Source of the DNA: Ferranicluibacter rubi
GTDB taxonomy: Bacteria; Pseudomonadota; Alphaproteobacteria; Rhizobiales; Rhizobiaceae
NCBI RefSeq assembly: GCF_011603255.1
Contig: NZ_JAANCM010000010.1
Location: forward strand, 124,001-188,000
DNA length: 64,000 bases
Direction: 5' to 3'
Shown here one piece after another: positions 10,333 through 18,888 of the stretch. The notes below the pieces were generated by a model. That model was not told the DNA's origin. It ran no database searches and worked only from the letters and a program-made list of their open reading frames with translations. Position 1 is the stretch's first letter. Every line of letters begins with the position of its first letter. A program made the translations under genes and the position numbers.

Positions 10333-11226
10333 ATGCTGAGGGAAAACGTGACGGACCTCATGGCATTCGTGGTCGTTGCGCGCGAACGCAGCTTTACGCG
10401 GGCTGCGGCCCAGCTCGGCCTTTCGCAGTCCGGAATCAGCCACTCGATCCGCGGGCTCGAGGAGCGTCTCGGCGTTCGTCTTCTCACGAGAACCACGCGA
10501 AGCGTCTCGCCCACGCCCGAAGGCGAGCGGCTTCTGGCAACGATGGCGCCGCGCTTTCTGGAGATCGAGCAGGAGCTCTTCGCGTTGAGCGATCTCAGGG
10601 AGAAGCCGGCGGGAATGATCCGCATCACGGCAGATGACTTTGCGATCGACACTGTCTTGTGGCCGAAGCTGCAAAAGGTTCTGTGCAACTATCCGGAAAT
10701 CAAGGTCGAGCTCGTCGTCGATTATGGCCTGACCGACATCGTCGCCGAGCGTTTCGACGCCGGCGTTCGGCTCGGCGAGATCATCTCTCAGGGAATGATC
10801 GCGGCAAGGATAAGCGGCAACCAGCGGATGGTGGCGGTCGGCGCGCCCGCCTACTTTGCGGATAGGTCCGAACCGATTGTGCCGCAGGATCTGACCGGCC
10901 ACAACTGCATCAACCTCCGGCTTCCGACGAAGGGAGGCCTCTACGCCTGGGAGTTCGAAAAGGACGGTCAGGACTTCAAGGTGCGCGTGAACGGTCAGCT
11001 GACGTCGAACGGGGTCAGGCAGATCCTGCAGATGGCATGCGATGGCTACGGGATCGCGTTCATTCCCGAGGGCCTCGCCCTTCCCGATCTTCAAGCGGGC
11101 CGGCTCGTGCAGGTGCTGGGCGACTTTTGCCCGTACTATCCGGGCTATCATCTCTACTACCCGTCGAGACGGCAGCCCTCGGCCGCCTTCTCGATTGTCC
11201 TCGACGCATTGCGCGAACGCGGCTAG
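10333..11226 (+). CDS. LysR-family transcriptional regulator
   Basis: LysR regulator of 297 aa. The N-terminal winged HTH (RSFTRAAAQLGLSQSGISHSIRGLEERLGVRLLTRTTRSV) is followed by a type 2 periplasmic-binding-like effector domain. Start chosen at 10333 because AAGGAGGT lies 8 nt upstream; an earlier in-frame ATG at 10246 lacks one. It is divergent from the exported cupin gene, which it probably controls. It is a close sister of the LysR at 16518 (shared YAWEFEKDG and P.YPGYHLYYPSRRQ blocks), so the cassette appears to have arisen by duplication. Confidence 0.9.
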   Translation: MLRENVTDLMAFVVVARERSFTRAAAQLGLSQSGISHSIRGLEERLGVRLLTRTTRSVSPTPEGERLLATMAPRFLEIEQELFALSDLREKPAGMIRITADDFAIDTVLWPKLQKVLCNYPEIKVELVVDYGLTDIVAERFDAGVRLGEIISQGMIAARISGNQRMVAVGAPAYFADRSEPIVPQDLTGHNCINLRLPTKGGLYAWEFEKDGQDFKVRVNGQLTSNGVRQILQMACDGYGIAFIPEGLALPDLQAGRLVQVLGDFCPYYPGYHLYYPSRRQPSAAFSIVLDALRERG

Positions 11227-11263
11227 GGCATTTCCGGCGAACACGGGCTCACCGGAAATGCCC
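11226..11263. terminator. Rho-independent-like terminator after LysR gene
   Basis: GGGCATTTCCGG (11226-11237) pairs perfectly with CCGGAAATGCCC (11252-11263). The downstream sequence is T-rich (CTTTCGTTTTT). It is placed at the LysR stop codon and just before the end of the convergent gene, so it can serve both. Confidence 0.75.
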
Positions 11264-11283
11264 CGGTCTTTCGTTTTTGCCGA

Positions 11284-12069
11284 TCAGGAGGCACGCTTTG
11301 CAATGACGTCTTTCACCACGGGGACCGCGGAGAAGACGTTCGGCCAACCCGCATAGAAGGCGAGTTGCGTCAGAAGTTCGGATGCCTCTTCCGTTTTCAG
11401 GCCGTTATCCATCGCGCGATTGAGGTGGTAGGGGACCTGAGCGACCTGCCCATTGGCGATCAACGATGTTACCGTGATCAGGCTTCGGTCGCGCGGGCTC
11501 AGACCGGGCCGAAGCCACACGTCCTTGAACAGAAGATCATTGGTGTACTCGGCCAGGCCGGGAGACGTCGGACCGACGGTTTGTTCGACGGTCGCTCGCC
11601 GGGATGCATCCTTCTCTGCATCGAGAGGCATCAGGGCCGGCTTTGCCGGGGGAAGCTGATCCGGGCCGATGCCCCGTGCGGCAAACACATCCTTTGCCAC
11701 GCCCACGGCTGCCGTTGCATTTGCCCAACCGGAATAGAACGCCAGATGCGTGATGATCTCCGAGAGTTCTGCCGGCTTGACCCCGTTGTCGAGCGCGAGA
11801 CTGAAATGGTACGCGAATTCGGCAGGCTGGTTTCTGGCGATCAGGGCGGCGACCGTAATCACGCTTCGATCGCGCGGCGCCAGTCCCGGGCGCTTCCATA
11901 CATCGCCGATGGCTGAGGTCGCGGTATAGTCCGCCAAAGCCGGCGATACCGCTTTCATGTCCTCCAGCGTCACCGGCGGCGTCGCGAGCGGGTGTTTCCG
12001 ATCGTCAGCAAGGGCCGGCGCGGCGGTCAGGGAGAGGGAGAGTGCCGTAGCGGCGAGGTGCTGCTTCAT
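11284..12069 (-). CDS. Exported two-domain carboxymuconolactone decarboxylase-like protein
   Basis: Protein of 261 aa with a Sec signal peptide (MKQHLAATALSLSLTAAPALA) and two tandem CMD/AhpD-like domains. Each repeats the block W.RPGL.PRDRS.ITV..LI (about 55-75 and 180-200) and a later LTQLAFYAGWPN / ITHLAFYSGWAN helix. The typical AhpD Cys-x-x-Cys pair is absent, so peroxidase activity of that kind is not expected. ATG 12069 is used because the signal peptide begins there. It is the last gene of a minus-strand run (P460, DUF4405, cyclophilin-like, CMD). Similar proteins often sit with exported cupins, as here. Confidence 0.86.
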   Translation of the reverse strand: MKQHLAATALSLSLTAAPALADDRKHPLATPPVTLEDMKAVSPALADYTATSAIGDVWKRPGLAPRDRSVITVAALIARNQPAEFAYHFSLALDNGVKPAELSEIITHLAFYSGWANATAAVGVAKDVFAARGIGPDQLPPAKPALMPLDAEKDASRRATVEQTVGPTSPGLAEYTNDLLFKDVWLRPGLSPRDRSLITVTSLIANGQVAQVPYHLNRAMDNGLKTEEASELLTQLAFYAGWPNVFSAVPVVKDVIAKRAS

Positions 12070-12230
12070 GAGAAAATCCTTTCGTTTACGGCGGGCACGA
12101 GCGCGTCCCCTCAACGATATGGCGACGGTATCCTTCCGGATTAGACACCGGCACCTGATAGGACTTATGAGCCGAGCCCATGAAAGCCGGGTGCAGCGGA
12201 TCTGCCTCCCGCTCTCCCCCCGGGAGACCC

Positions 12231-12650
12231 TCAGCGCGCGCTATCGACCTTGACGGTGACCTTGCCGGGCCGGTCGAAGATGGAGACGTCGCCCTTGACC
12301 TGACCGAGAATGACAATGCCGGGCGCTGGAACCTCTCCGTCGCGATAGTAGATGACGAAATCGCCGGAGCTCCACAGGCCGAGCGTGCCCGCGGAGAACG
12401 CACGCTGGCTCGGCGCGGAGGGCAGGGCGGAGGGCAGGTTGCCGGTCTTTTCCTGACGAAGATGGTCGTCCATCTCGATCGTCAGCGGCAACATGCCGGC
12501 GAGGGCGCGGGCGGCCGCGTTGTCGGCGAGTTCAGCGGTAACATCGCCCCATTCGGACGAAATGCGGATACGATCTTGGGCCAAGGCGGTCCCTCCCATG
12601 AAAAGCGTGAGTAAAACTGCGGAATATGTCGTTCGTGCGAGCTGTTTCAT
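12231..12650 (-). CDS. Exported cyclophilin-like fold protein
   Basis: Protein of 139 aa: Sec signal (MKQLARTTYSAVLLTLFMGGTALA) then a compact beta domain with IRISSEWGDVTAELADN, MLPLTIEMDDHLRQEKTGNLP and GDFVIYYRDGEVPAPGIVILGQV. This is the pattern of the bacterial 'cyclophilin-like' (PF18050) family. Such proteins share the cyclophilin barrel but not its catalytic residues, and their role is unknown. Its ATG overlaps the stop of the upstream DUF4405 gene (ATGA, 12647-12650), which indicates translational coupling. Confidence 0.82.
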   Translation of the reverse strand: MKQLARTTYSAVLLTLFMGGTALAQDRIRISSEWGDVTAELADNAAARALAGMLPLTIEMDDHLRQEKTGNLPSALPSAPSQRAFSAGTLGLWSSGDFVIYYRDGEVPAPGIVILGQVKGDVSIFDRPGKVTVKVDSAR

Positions 12651-13345
12651 ATCTGGTCTCTCGTTGCTGGACGTGAAGTCTGGCGGTGTGCCCTGATCGA
12701 TACCATGGCGTAATGCGAAAGAACGGCCGCCCCTGCCATGACGGCCGTCCAGTGGGCGAAAAACGGCGTCACGGAGCTGGTGAAGTCCCAGAAGGCGATG
12801 CTGTAGCCAAGTGTCAGCTTGGTCGATACGCCGAGCACGGCGAAGCTCCATGCGCCGAAGCCGAGAAGGAGCAGAGCTGCAAGACGCCCCATGCCTGTCC
12901 TGATGCGGGACGGTGAAACCCCAAGAGCCGTTCGCGCCGTGGTCATCACGCGTGTCCAGTGACTGCCGGCATGAACGGCCACGATCAACACCACCCAATA
13001 GGCCGAGAACCAGTGAAGCTCGACAATGCCCACCTGGTCCGTCAGAGGCGGCATGCCGGGCAAGGACCGTGAGATCAGCAGGCTGGTACAGACCAGCACC
13101 GTCATGAGGATGGCGAGCCATGCGTGTACGAGCGTCACCGCCCAGCGATGCAGGTCGTAACGCCCCGTCCCGAGCCTCATGAACCACCGCCGGTTCACGG
13201 TCAGGTGCCAGGCCAGAAGAGTGAACATCGCAGCCCCGAAAAGCTCATGCGGTCCGTTGTCGAGCCACCAGTAGGCGAGCGAGAGCATGAGCAACGCGGC
13301 CATGCTCGCTGGAAGAAGAATGCGGCGGGTCCACAATCGAAACAT
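12647..13345 (-). CDS. DUF4405-type membrane protein (cytochrome b561-like)
   Basis: Integral membrane protein of 232 aa with about six hydrophobic helices and histidines suited to haem b binding (ELFGAAMFTLLAWHLTVNRRW, HRWAVTLVHAWLAILM, ELHWFSAYWVVLIVAVHAGSHW, FFAHWTAVMAGAAVLSHYAM). This resembles the DUF4405/cytochrome b561 group. It lies between a c-type haem P460-family gene (17 nt upstream) and the cyclophilin-like gene (4-nt overlap). A small membrane electron-transfer unit linking quinone to a periplasmic partner is a reasonable inference, not shown. Confidence 0.82.
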   Translation of the reverse strand: MFRLWTRRILLPASMAALLMLSLAYWWLDNGPHELFGAAMFTLLAWHLTVNRRWFMRLGTGRYDLHRWAVTLVHAWLAILMTVLVCTSLLISRSLPGMPPLTDQVGIVELHWFSAYWVVLIVAVHAGSHWTRVMTTARTALGVSPSRIRTGMGRLAALLLLGFGAWSFAVLGVSTKLTLGYSIAFWDFTSSVTPFFAHWTAVMAGAAVLSHYAMVSIRAHRQTSRPATRDQI

Positions 13346-13363
13346 GACGGCAGCCTGCAGGCG

Positions 13364-13846
13364 TCAGAGCGTGTCATCATCGGCAAGAGCGCCGCTGAGG
13401 GTGAACAGGAACTGCTCGGCTCGGCGCGAACGGTGACAGGCATAGCATTGAGCCACATTCTCGTCCGCTTTCACGGTTCGGTCAGGCCAGAACCACTGAT
13501 ATTCCCATTGATCTGCGCCAGCGCCGATCTTCTGCGCGACGAGGTAGCGCGTGAGAACGTCACTCTGATAATCGACAAGAACCATGTGCGTCCCCGTTGG
13601 AACCGGTTCGCCCGCCTTGAGGGCTGCAAGCGCCGCAGCGCTCGTCAGCATGTGCTCGCGGGTGACACCCCGTCGAACGGTCGTGTAATGCTTAAGCTCA
13701 TCGAGCGGCGGAAACGTAACCGCGTTCGGAGCCGCAAGCGCCGGTGTCGGCGACACTTCGGCTTCTGCGAAAAAGGTGCCCGTCAGGACGATCGCGAACG
13801 GCACGGAGAGCAAGCCGGACCAACGGGAAACATGCATTGCGATCAT
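13364..13846 (-). CDS. Cytochrome P460-family protein
   Basis: Periplasmic protein of 160 aa with an N-terminal signal/anchor (residues 1-30) and a single c-type haem site CYACH near residue 136. Upstream are the P460-like segments HYTTVRRGVTREHML and TGTHMVLVDY. Cytochromes P460 bind a cross-linked haem and act on hydroxylamine or related small nitrogen compounds; many homologues are of unknown function. First gene of an apparent minus-strand operon with the DUF4405 membrane protein and the cyclophilin-like protein. The ATG at 13846 and another three codons later are both possible starts. Confidence 0.82.
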   Translation of the reverse strand: MIAMHVSRWSGLLSVPFAIVLTGTFFAEAEVSPTPALAAPNAVTFPPLDELKHYTTVRRGVTREHMLTSAAALAALKAGEPVPTGTHMVLVDYQSDVLTRYLVAQKIGAGADQWEYQWFWPDRTVKADENVAQCYACHRSRRAEQFLFTLSGALADDDTL

Positions 13847-14009
13847 CCTTCAAAGCTGGACGGCAAAGGCCTTTGGCCGGTGGCCGATGCAGGCCGTACG
13901 GAAACCTGCCTGTCGGACGACGAGCCGGTATTCCGGCCGGATGTCGCGCGGACACCGGCCGGGAAGAGAAGCATGAAAACGGGGCCGAGATCGTCGGCGG
14001 TTTACAGGC

Positions 14010-15119
14010 TTATGCGAGGTGCTGGTCGAAGAAGCCTTTCAGCTTGTCGAAGGGGATCAAATCCACACGGTCGTAGAGATCGACATGGCCGGCGCCCTTT
14101 ACCCAGACGAGTTCCTTCGGCTCCGACGCCCTGTTGTAGGCCTCCTGGCTGAACTCCTTCGAGTGGGCCTGGTCGCCCGAGATGAACAGCATCGGGCGGG
14201 GGGAGATGGTCTCGATATCGTTGAACGGGTAGAAGTTCATGAACTTCACGCTGCTGCTGAGGCTCGGCTTCGTCGTCGTCTCCCGGGTCACGCCCGCCGG
14301 CGTGAATTCACCGCGCGGCGTGCGGTAGAAGTCGTAGAATTCGCGCTGGATCGGATCGGTTTCGGCCGTCAGTTCCAGCGTGGTGCCGCCAATGTGCTGG
14401 ATGCCGGCGCCATCTGCTTCTGCCCAGCGCTGTTCGGCTGCCGTGGCGATGAAGGCCTTGCGCTGCTCGACCGTCTGGGACTTGTTCAGCGCATCGCGGA
14501 ACGCGGCGCCCATGTCGTACATGCTGACCGTGGCGACGGCCTTGATGCGCGGATCGATCTTGGCGGCGCTGATGACGAAGCTGCCGCTACCGCAAACGCC
14601 GATGGCGCCGATATTCTGGCGATCCACGAAAGGCTGCGAGCCGAGGAAGTCCACGCCTGCGCTGAAAGCTTCCGCGTAGGCTTCCGGCGACACCACATTG
14701 CGCGGCTGGCCTTCGCTCTCGCCCCAGAAGGGCAGGTCGATCGACATGGCGACGAAGCCCTGCTCGGCCATCTTAGTGGCGTAGAGATTGGCGCTCTGCT
14801 CTTTCACGGCGCCCATCGGGTGGCCGACGATGATGGCCGGATTCTTGGCGGCCTGGTCCATATCCTTGGGAAGGAACAGGTTGCCGGCAACAGCGGTCTG
14901 GTACTGGGTCTTGAAGGTGACCTTCTGCGATGTCACCCGATCGCTGGTGTAGAAGTTGGAAGCGCCGTTGGACATGTCTTGAGCCTTTGCAGTCATCGTA
15001 TCGAAAATGGAGATCGTGCCGAGAGCGGCGACGCCGGCACCCGTCATCTTGAGCAGGTTGCGACGATCGATGCCGGTCGTCGGAGTTTTCAGGTCGTCGA
15101 GGTAAGTTTCATCAGTCAT
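14010..15119 (-). CDS. Tat-exported alpha/beta hydrolase
   Basis: Protein of 369 aa starting MTDETYLDDLKTP, with a twin-arginine signal (DRRNLLKMTGAGVAALG) predicting export of a folded enzyme. The hydrolase core has the oxyanion strand AIIVGHPMGAVKEQS, a nucleophile-elbow-like GVCGSGSFV (Ser), an acid near FISGDQAHSKEF and a late His in GAGHVDLYD. This fits the dienelactone-hydrolase/YcjY-like group often seen next to MFS exporters and LysR genes in alphaproteobacteria. Substrate unknown. It lies 55 bp downstream of the MFS gene on the same strand. Confidence 0.86.
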   Translation of the reverse strand: MTDETYLDDLKTPTTGIDRRNLLKMTGAGVAALGTISIFDTMTAKAQDMSNGASNFYTSDRVTSQKVTFKTQYQTAVAGNLFLPKDMDQAAKNPAIIVGHPMGAVKEQSANLYATKMAEQGFVAMSIDLPFWGESEGQPRNVVSPEAYAEAFSAGVDFLGSQPFVDRQNIGAIGVCGSGSFVISAAKIDPRIKAVATVSMYDMGAAFRDALNKSQTVEQRKAFIATAAEQRWAEADGAGIQHIGGTTLELTAETDPIQREFYDFYRTPRGEFTPAGVTRETTTKPSLSSSVKFMNFYPFNDIETISPRPMLFISGDQAHSKEFSQEAYNRASEPKELVWVKGAGHVDLYDRVDLIPFDKLKGFFDQHLA

Positions 15120-15174
15120 ATCGATGGGTCCTTGGTTCAGGGGGCGACGGAAGATGATCGGGTGTCGCGGGATG

Positions 15175-16419
15175 TCAGCGACATTTAGAACGCCAAGCCA
15201 CTGCGGCGAGAAGGGAAGAGCCGGCCAGAAGGACGGCTGCGAACAGGAAAGTCGTCCACCAGCCCGTCGCATCGAACAGCACGCCGCCTGTCGAGGCCCC
15301 GAGCGTGATGGCGAGCTGGATGGTTGCGACCTGCAGCCCGCCGCCGGCTTCGGCGTCGTCGGGCATGGTTCGGCTCAGCCACGTGCCCCAGCCCACCGGT
15401 GCCGCCGTGCCGAGCAGGCCCCAGCCGATGAGCAGGAAGGCGGTCGACGTGGCGGACGATCCCGAGGCGATCAGGCCCAGCGCGATCACGGCCATGAGCA
15501 ACGGTATCGTGATCAGGACGGGAAAGAGCCGGGTGCCCAGCATTTGGCTGACGACGTAGGTGCCCACGACACCTGCTATTCCCATCAGGAGGAGGAGGAG
15601 CGACAGGGTCGAGATCGAAACGGAGGTGACCGTCTCAAGGAAAGGGCGAAGATAGGTGAACAATGCGAACTGCCCCATGAAGAGCAACAGGATCGACGCC
15701 ATGCCGATGGCGACTTCCGGCCGAAGAAGAAGCCGGAACACGTTGGAAGACCTTATGCCGGACGTCGTATCGGCGGAGCGCGGCGGTACCGAAGGCATGC
15801 TGACCCACTGCCAGACGAGAGCCACAAGCGCCAGCGGAACGACGGCGAAAAAGGCGCCACGCCAGCCGATATAACTCCCGAGCAGGCTGCCGAGCGGTGC
15901 GGAAATCGTGGCGGCGATGGCGTTTCCGGCGTTCAGCATGGCCAAACCCTTGGGAACGGAATCTTCGGGAACGAGGCGCATGACGATCGAGGTGGACATC
16001 GACCAGAAGCCGCCGATCGCCACGCCCAGCAGGGCGCGTCCGATCATTAGGACGAGATAACTCGGAGAGAACGTGACGATGGTTCCTGAAATCACCAGCA
16101 TCAGCGAAAACGAGGCAAGCACCAGCCGCCTGTCCAGCCTGCGCGTCAGGCCGGACACAAAGAGGCTTGTGAGAACGGCAAAGACGCCGGAGATCGAGAT
16201 CGCCTGTCCAGCCCGGCCTTCCGTCACCCCCAGTTCGGTTGCGATAGGGGAGAGGAGGCTGACCGGCATGAATTCCGAGGCGATGAGGACGGCAACACAG
16301 AGCGCCATCGAGACAATCGCGCCCCAGGCGGCCTTCGGCAGGGGCGAAGCGGGAACGACCTGTTGTTCAAGGTCTGGATCACTGGCGAGATGAGTGTGTT
16401 TCACAGCTTTCGATGTCAT
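15175..16419 (-). CDS. MFS transporter, sugar-efflux/YdhP-like (DHA1) group
   Basis: Twelve-helix major facilitator of 414 aa. Visible motifs: motif A-like FVSGLTRRLDRRLVL between helices 2 and 3, and MIGRALLGVAIGGFWSMS in helix 4, the signature of the SotB/YdhP/AraJ arabinose-efflux-like group. ATG at 16419. It is divergent from the LysR gene at 16518 with about 100 bp between them, so regulation by that LysR is likely. The co-oriented Tat hydrolase suggests efflux or processing of the same small molecule, which is inference. Confidence 0.9.
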   Translation of the reverse strand: MTSKAVKHTHLASDPDLEQQVVPASPLPKAAWGAIVSMALCVAVLIASEFMPVSLLSPIATELGVTEGRAGQAISISGVFAVLTSLFVSGLTRRLDRRLVLASFSLMLVISGTIVTFSPSYLVLMIGRALLGVAIGGFWSMSTSIVMRLVPEDSVPKGLAMLNAGNAIAATISAPLGSLLGSYIGWRGAFFAVVPLALVALVWQWVSMPSVPPRSADTTSGIRSSNVFRLLLRPEVAIGMASILLLFMGQFALFTYLRPFLETVTSVSISTLSLLLLLMGIAGVVGTYVVSQMLGTRLFPVLITIPLLMAVIALGLIASGSSATSTAFLLIGWGLLGTAAPVGWGTWLSRTMPDDAEAGGGLQVATIQLAITLGASTGGVLFDATGWWTTFLFAAVLLAGSSLLAAVAWRSKCR

Positions 16420-16517
16420 GACCGCAACATAAGCTTAATGGGGACCGAAAATTACCCATTGCAATTCGCTTGAACTTATCGATGATCGACATCAATGCAG
16501 GGGTGGTGCGGCCGGTC

Positions 16518-17405
16518 ATGAAGCGCGAAGATTTGAACGACATGCTCTGGTTTCTCGCCGTTGCGGAAGAGCGCAGCTTTACCAAAGCGGCGGCAAAACT
16601 TGGTACGTCGCAATCAACCATCAGCCATACGATCAAGAAGCTTGAGGCTCGCATAGGGCTGCGTCTCTTGAGCCGCACGACGCGAAGCGTTGTTCCGACG
16701 GAGGCGGGAGAGCGCCTGATCCGCTCGCTTGCGCCGCGCATCGAGGAACTCGAAACCGAGATCGACGAGTTGATGGAGAGCCGCGACAAACCTGTCGGCT
16801 CGGTGCGGATCACGTTGTCGGACTATGCCCAGGAAAGTATCGTCTGGCCGAAACTTCGCCCGCTGCTACGTCAGTATCCCGATATCAAGGTCGAGTTGAA
16901 TAGCGATAACGGGTTCCGCGATATCGTCGAGGAGAAGTTCGATGCGGGCGTGCGGCTGGGCGAAAGCGTGGACAAGGACATGATCGCGGTCCGCATCGGC
17001 CCTGACTGGCGGCTGGTCGCGGTCGCATCGCCGGATTACTTGGGGACGTGTTCGACACCAAAGGCGCCTCAGGAACTGGTCGGCCACCCTTGCATTAACC
17101 ACCGGCAGGCGCGAGCCGGCGGTCTCTACGCCTGGGAGTTCGAAAAGGACGGCCGTGAGGTCAGGGTCCGTGTGGAAGGTCAGCTTACGTTCAACACGTC
17201 CTACGCCATGATCGATGCGGCCATCGCAGGCTATGGTATTGCCTATGTGCCGGAAAGCCTCGTCACCGCCGAGGTCGCCGCTGGCAGACTCATCCAGATC
17301 CTCGACGACTGGTGCCCGATGTTTCCCGGCTACTACCTCTACTACCCGAGCCGCCGCCAGAACTCGCCGGCGTTCAAGATCGTCGTCGATGCGTTGAGGG
17401 CCTGA
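16518..17405 (+). CDS. LysR-family transcriptional regulator
   Basis: LysR regulator of 295 aa from ATG 16518 (MKREDLNDMLWFLAVAEERSF), the usual N-terminus for this subfamily. Upstream in-frame starts, including a TTG at 16470, lack a ribosome-binding site. The HTH is SFTKAAAKLGTSQSTISHTIKKLE; the effector-binding domain follows with YAWEFEKDGREVRVRVEGQL. It is divergent from the MFS/hydrolase genes and a sister of the LysR at 10333. It probably controls the MFS-hydrolase pair. Confidence 0.9.
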   Translation: MKREDLNDMLWFLAVAEERSFTKAAAKLGTSQSTISHTIKKLEARIGLRLLSRTTRSVVPTEAGERLIRSLAPRIEELETEIDELMESRDKPVGSVRITLSDYAQESIVWPKLRPLLRQYPDIKVELNSDNGFRDIVEEKFDAGVRLGESVDKDMIAVRIGPDWRLVAVASPDYLGTCSTPKAPQELVGHPCINHRQARAGGLYAWEFEKDGREVRVRVEGQLTFNTSYAMIDAAIAGYGIAYVPESLVTAEVAAGRLIQILDDWCPMFPGYYLYYPSRRQNSPAFKIVVDALRA

Positions 17406-17473
17406 TTGCTGGTTGCACTGCGGAGCACCGGAACACGTCACGAGTTCGACTTAACATCCATTCGTTAGACTAG

Positions 17474-17722
17474 ATGCTCATGCAAGCAGAACTCGAACCC
17501 AAAGGTATTCGCGTTAACGTCGTTGCACCCGGCCCTACGGATACGGCCATGATGGCTGCTGTCGCGGAAGACACTCGCGCGGCAATTGTTGCTCCGATTC
17601 CGATGGGTCGTATGGCAAAGCCGTCAGAAGTGGCTGCGGCCTCCTTGTTCCTGTTGAGTGATGATGCAAGCTACATCGCCGAGGCTGAACTATGCGTAGA
17701 AGGCGGCTTGCGGCAAGTCTAG
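17474..17722 (+). pseudogene. C-terminal fragment of a short-chain dehydrogenase
   Basis: Only the last ~82 residues of an SDR are present: LEPKGIRVNVVAPGPTDTAMM, then IPMGRMAKPSEVAAASLFLLSDDASYI and a final VEGGLRQV, the classical C-terminal third. The cofactor-binding GxxxGxG half and the catalytic YxxxK are missing, and the upstream DNA does not contain them. It is a 5'-truncated relic. Confidence 0.8.
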
Positions 17723-17903
17723 GGAGCCGCCGAAACGCTGTACCCGCTCTGGAGTTGGTCGGGTACAGCAAAACGCACTCGATAAGAGACCGACTTGAAA
17801 GCGGACATGCCTTACAGCGATTTCGTGTCGGCTGTGCGCTTTCGAAGTGGGCATTGCAGGGCAGAACGAGCACAAAATAGGCGGCGAGACAGGGCTGTCG
17901 AGG

Positions 17904-18797
17904 TCAGTCTGTTCGGGCGAACACCCCTGGCGTGACACCGACATGCCGTGTGAATGCGACGCTGAACGCGCTGGCGGAGGCATAACCGATCCGTGTTGCG
18001 ATCTCGACCAGCGGCGCCTCTCGCCGGACCAACAGGTCCTTTGCAAGCACCATGCGCCAGCCCGTCACGTATTCCATCGGAGGGACGCCCACCTGCCTTC
18101 GGAAGCGGTCGAAGAATGCCGACCGAGACATAGCGGAGGTCTCTGCTAGTTCCTCGACGGACAAGCCTCCACTCGGGTCCTGATGGATGCGTCGTAGTGC
18201 TGGAGCCAGGCGCATGTCGGAAAGCCCGCGCAACAATCCCGGAGATGTCTCAGCCCCTCCTGTACTCCGCAGAGCGTCGATGAAGAGAACCTCCAGCAAC
18301 CGGCTCAGGATCATGTCCCGCGCTGCAAGTCCGCCGACCATCTCGGCGTGAATCATCCCGACGAGATCCATGAGCCGCCGCTCGCCTCGAGCATGAACGA
18401 TGTCCGGCAGCAGCGAGCTCAGCAACTGCTTGTCGTTCGCCAAGAAGGAACAGTGACCCACCAGGGCCGTGACGTCGGACGGTGTGTCAGGATCGCCGAG
18501 GCGGAAGACGCCCGGACCGGTCTCCAGCCGTCGCGGTAACGTGCCTGACGGAGGCGGTTCAAGGCTGCTCATGGTAAATGCGTGGATTTGCGGCACGAGA
18601 ACGAAATCACCGGACTCGAGGATGATCGGCGATCTGCCGGCGATCGTGAGCAGGCAGCGTCCCTCTACAATCGCGCAATAGAACGGACTACCAAGCTCGC
18701 GACGCTCGACCGACCATGCCCCACCGGCCATAACCAGCTTGGCGATTGATGGTACGGGCTTGAGCAGCGAGACGATCTGGGCGAGTGGATCGGACAT
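17904..18797 (-). CDS. AraC-family regulator with cupin_6 sensor domain
   Basis: Regulator of 297 aa starting MSDPLAQIVSLLKPVPS. The N-terminal cupin_6 domain (about 1-185) includes GGAWSVERRELGSPFYCAIVEG and SGDFVLVPQIHAF. Two AraC HTH motifs occupy the C-terminus (SVEELAETSAMSRSAFFDRFRRQVG and PLVEIATRIGYASASAFSVAFTRHVG). Divergent from the alpha/beta hydrolase gene (91 bp gap), the usual layout for a local activator. A truncated paralogue of its DNA-binding domain is found at 40409-40750. Confidence 0.92.
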   Translation of the reverse strand: MSDPLAQIVSLLKPVPSIAKLVMAGGAWSVERRELGSPFYCAIVEGRCLLTIAGRSPIILESGDFVLVPQIHAFTMSSLEPPPSGTLPRRLETGPGVFRLGDPDTPSDVTALVGHCSFLANDKQLLSSLLPDIVHARGERRLMDLVGMIHAEMVGGLAARDMILSRLLEVLFIDALRSTGGAETSPGLLRGLSDMRLAPALRRIHQDPSGGLSVEELAETSAMSRSAFFDRFRRQVGVPPMEYVTGWRMVLAKDLLVRREAPLVEIATRIGYASASAFSVAFTRHVGVTPGVFARTD

Positions 18798-18888
18798 ATT
18801 TGGACTTTCACGAAATAGGTACGGGCGTTTAAATATAGATCGTCCCGTCCTGTGCGTCCATCTTGGCAGCGCACAAGGAGACCTACAA

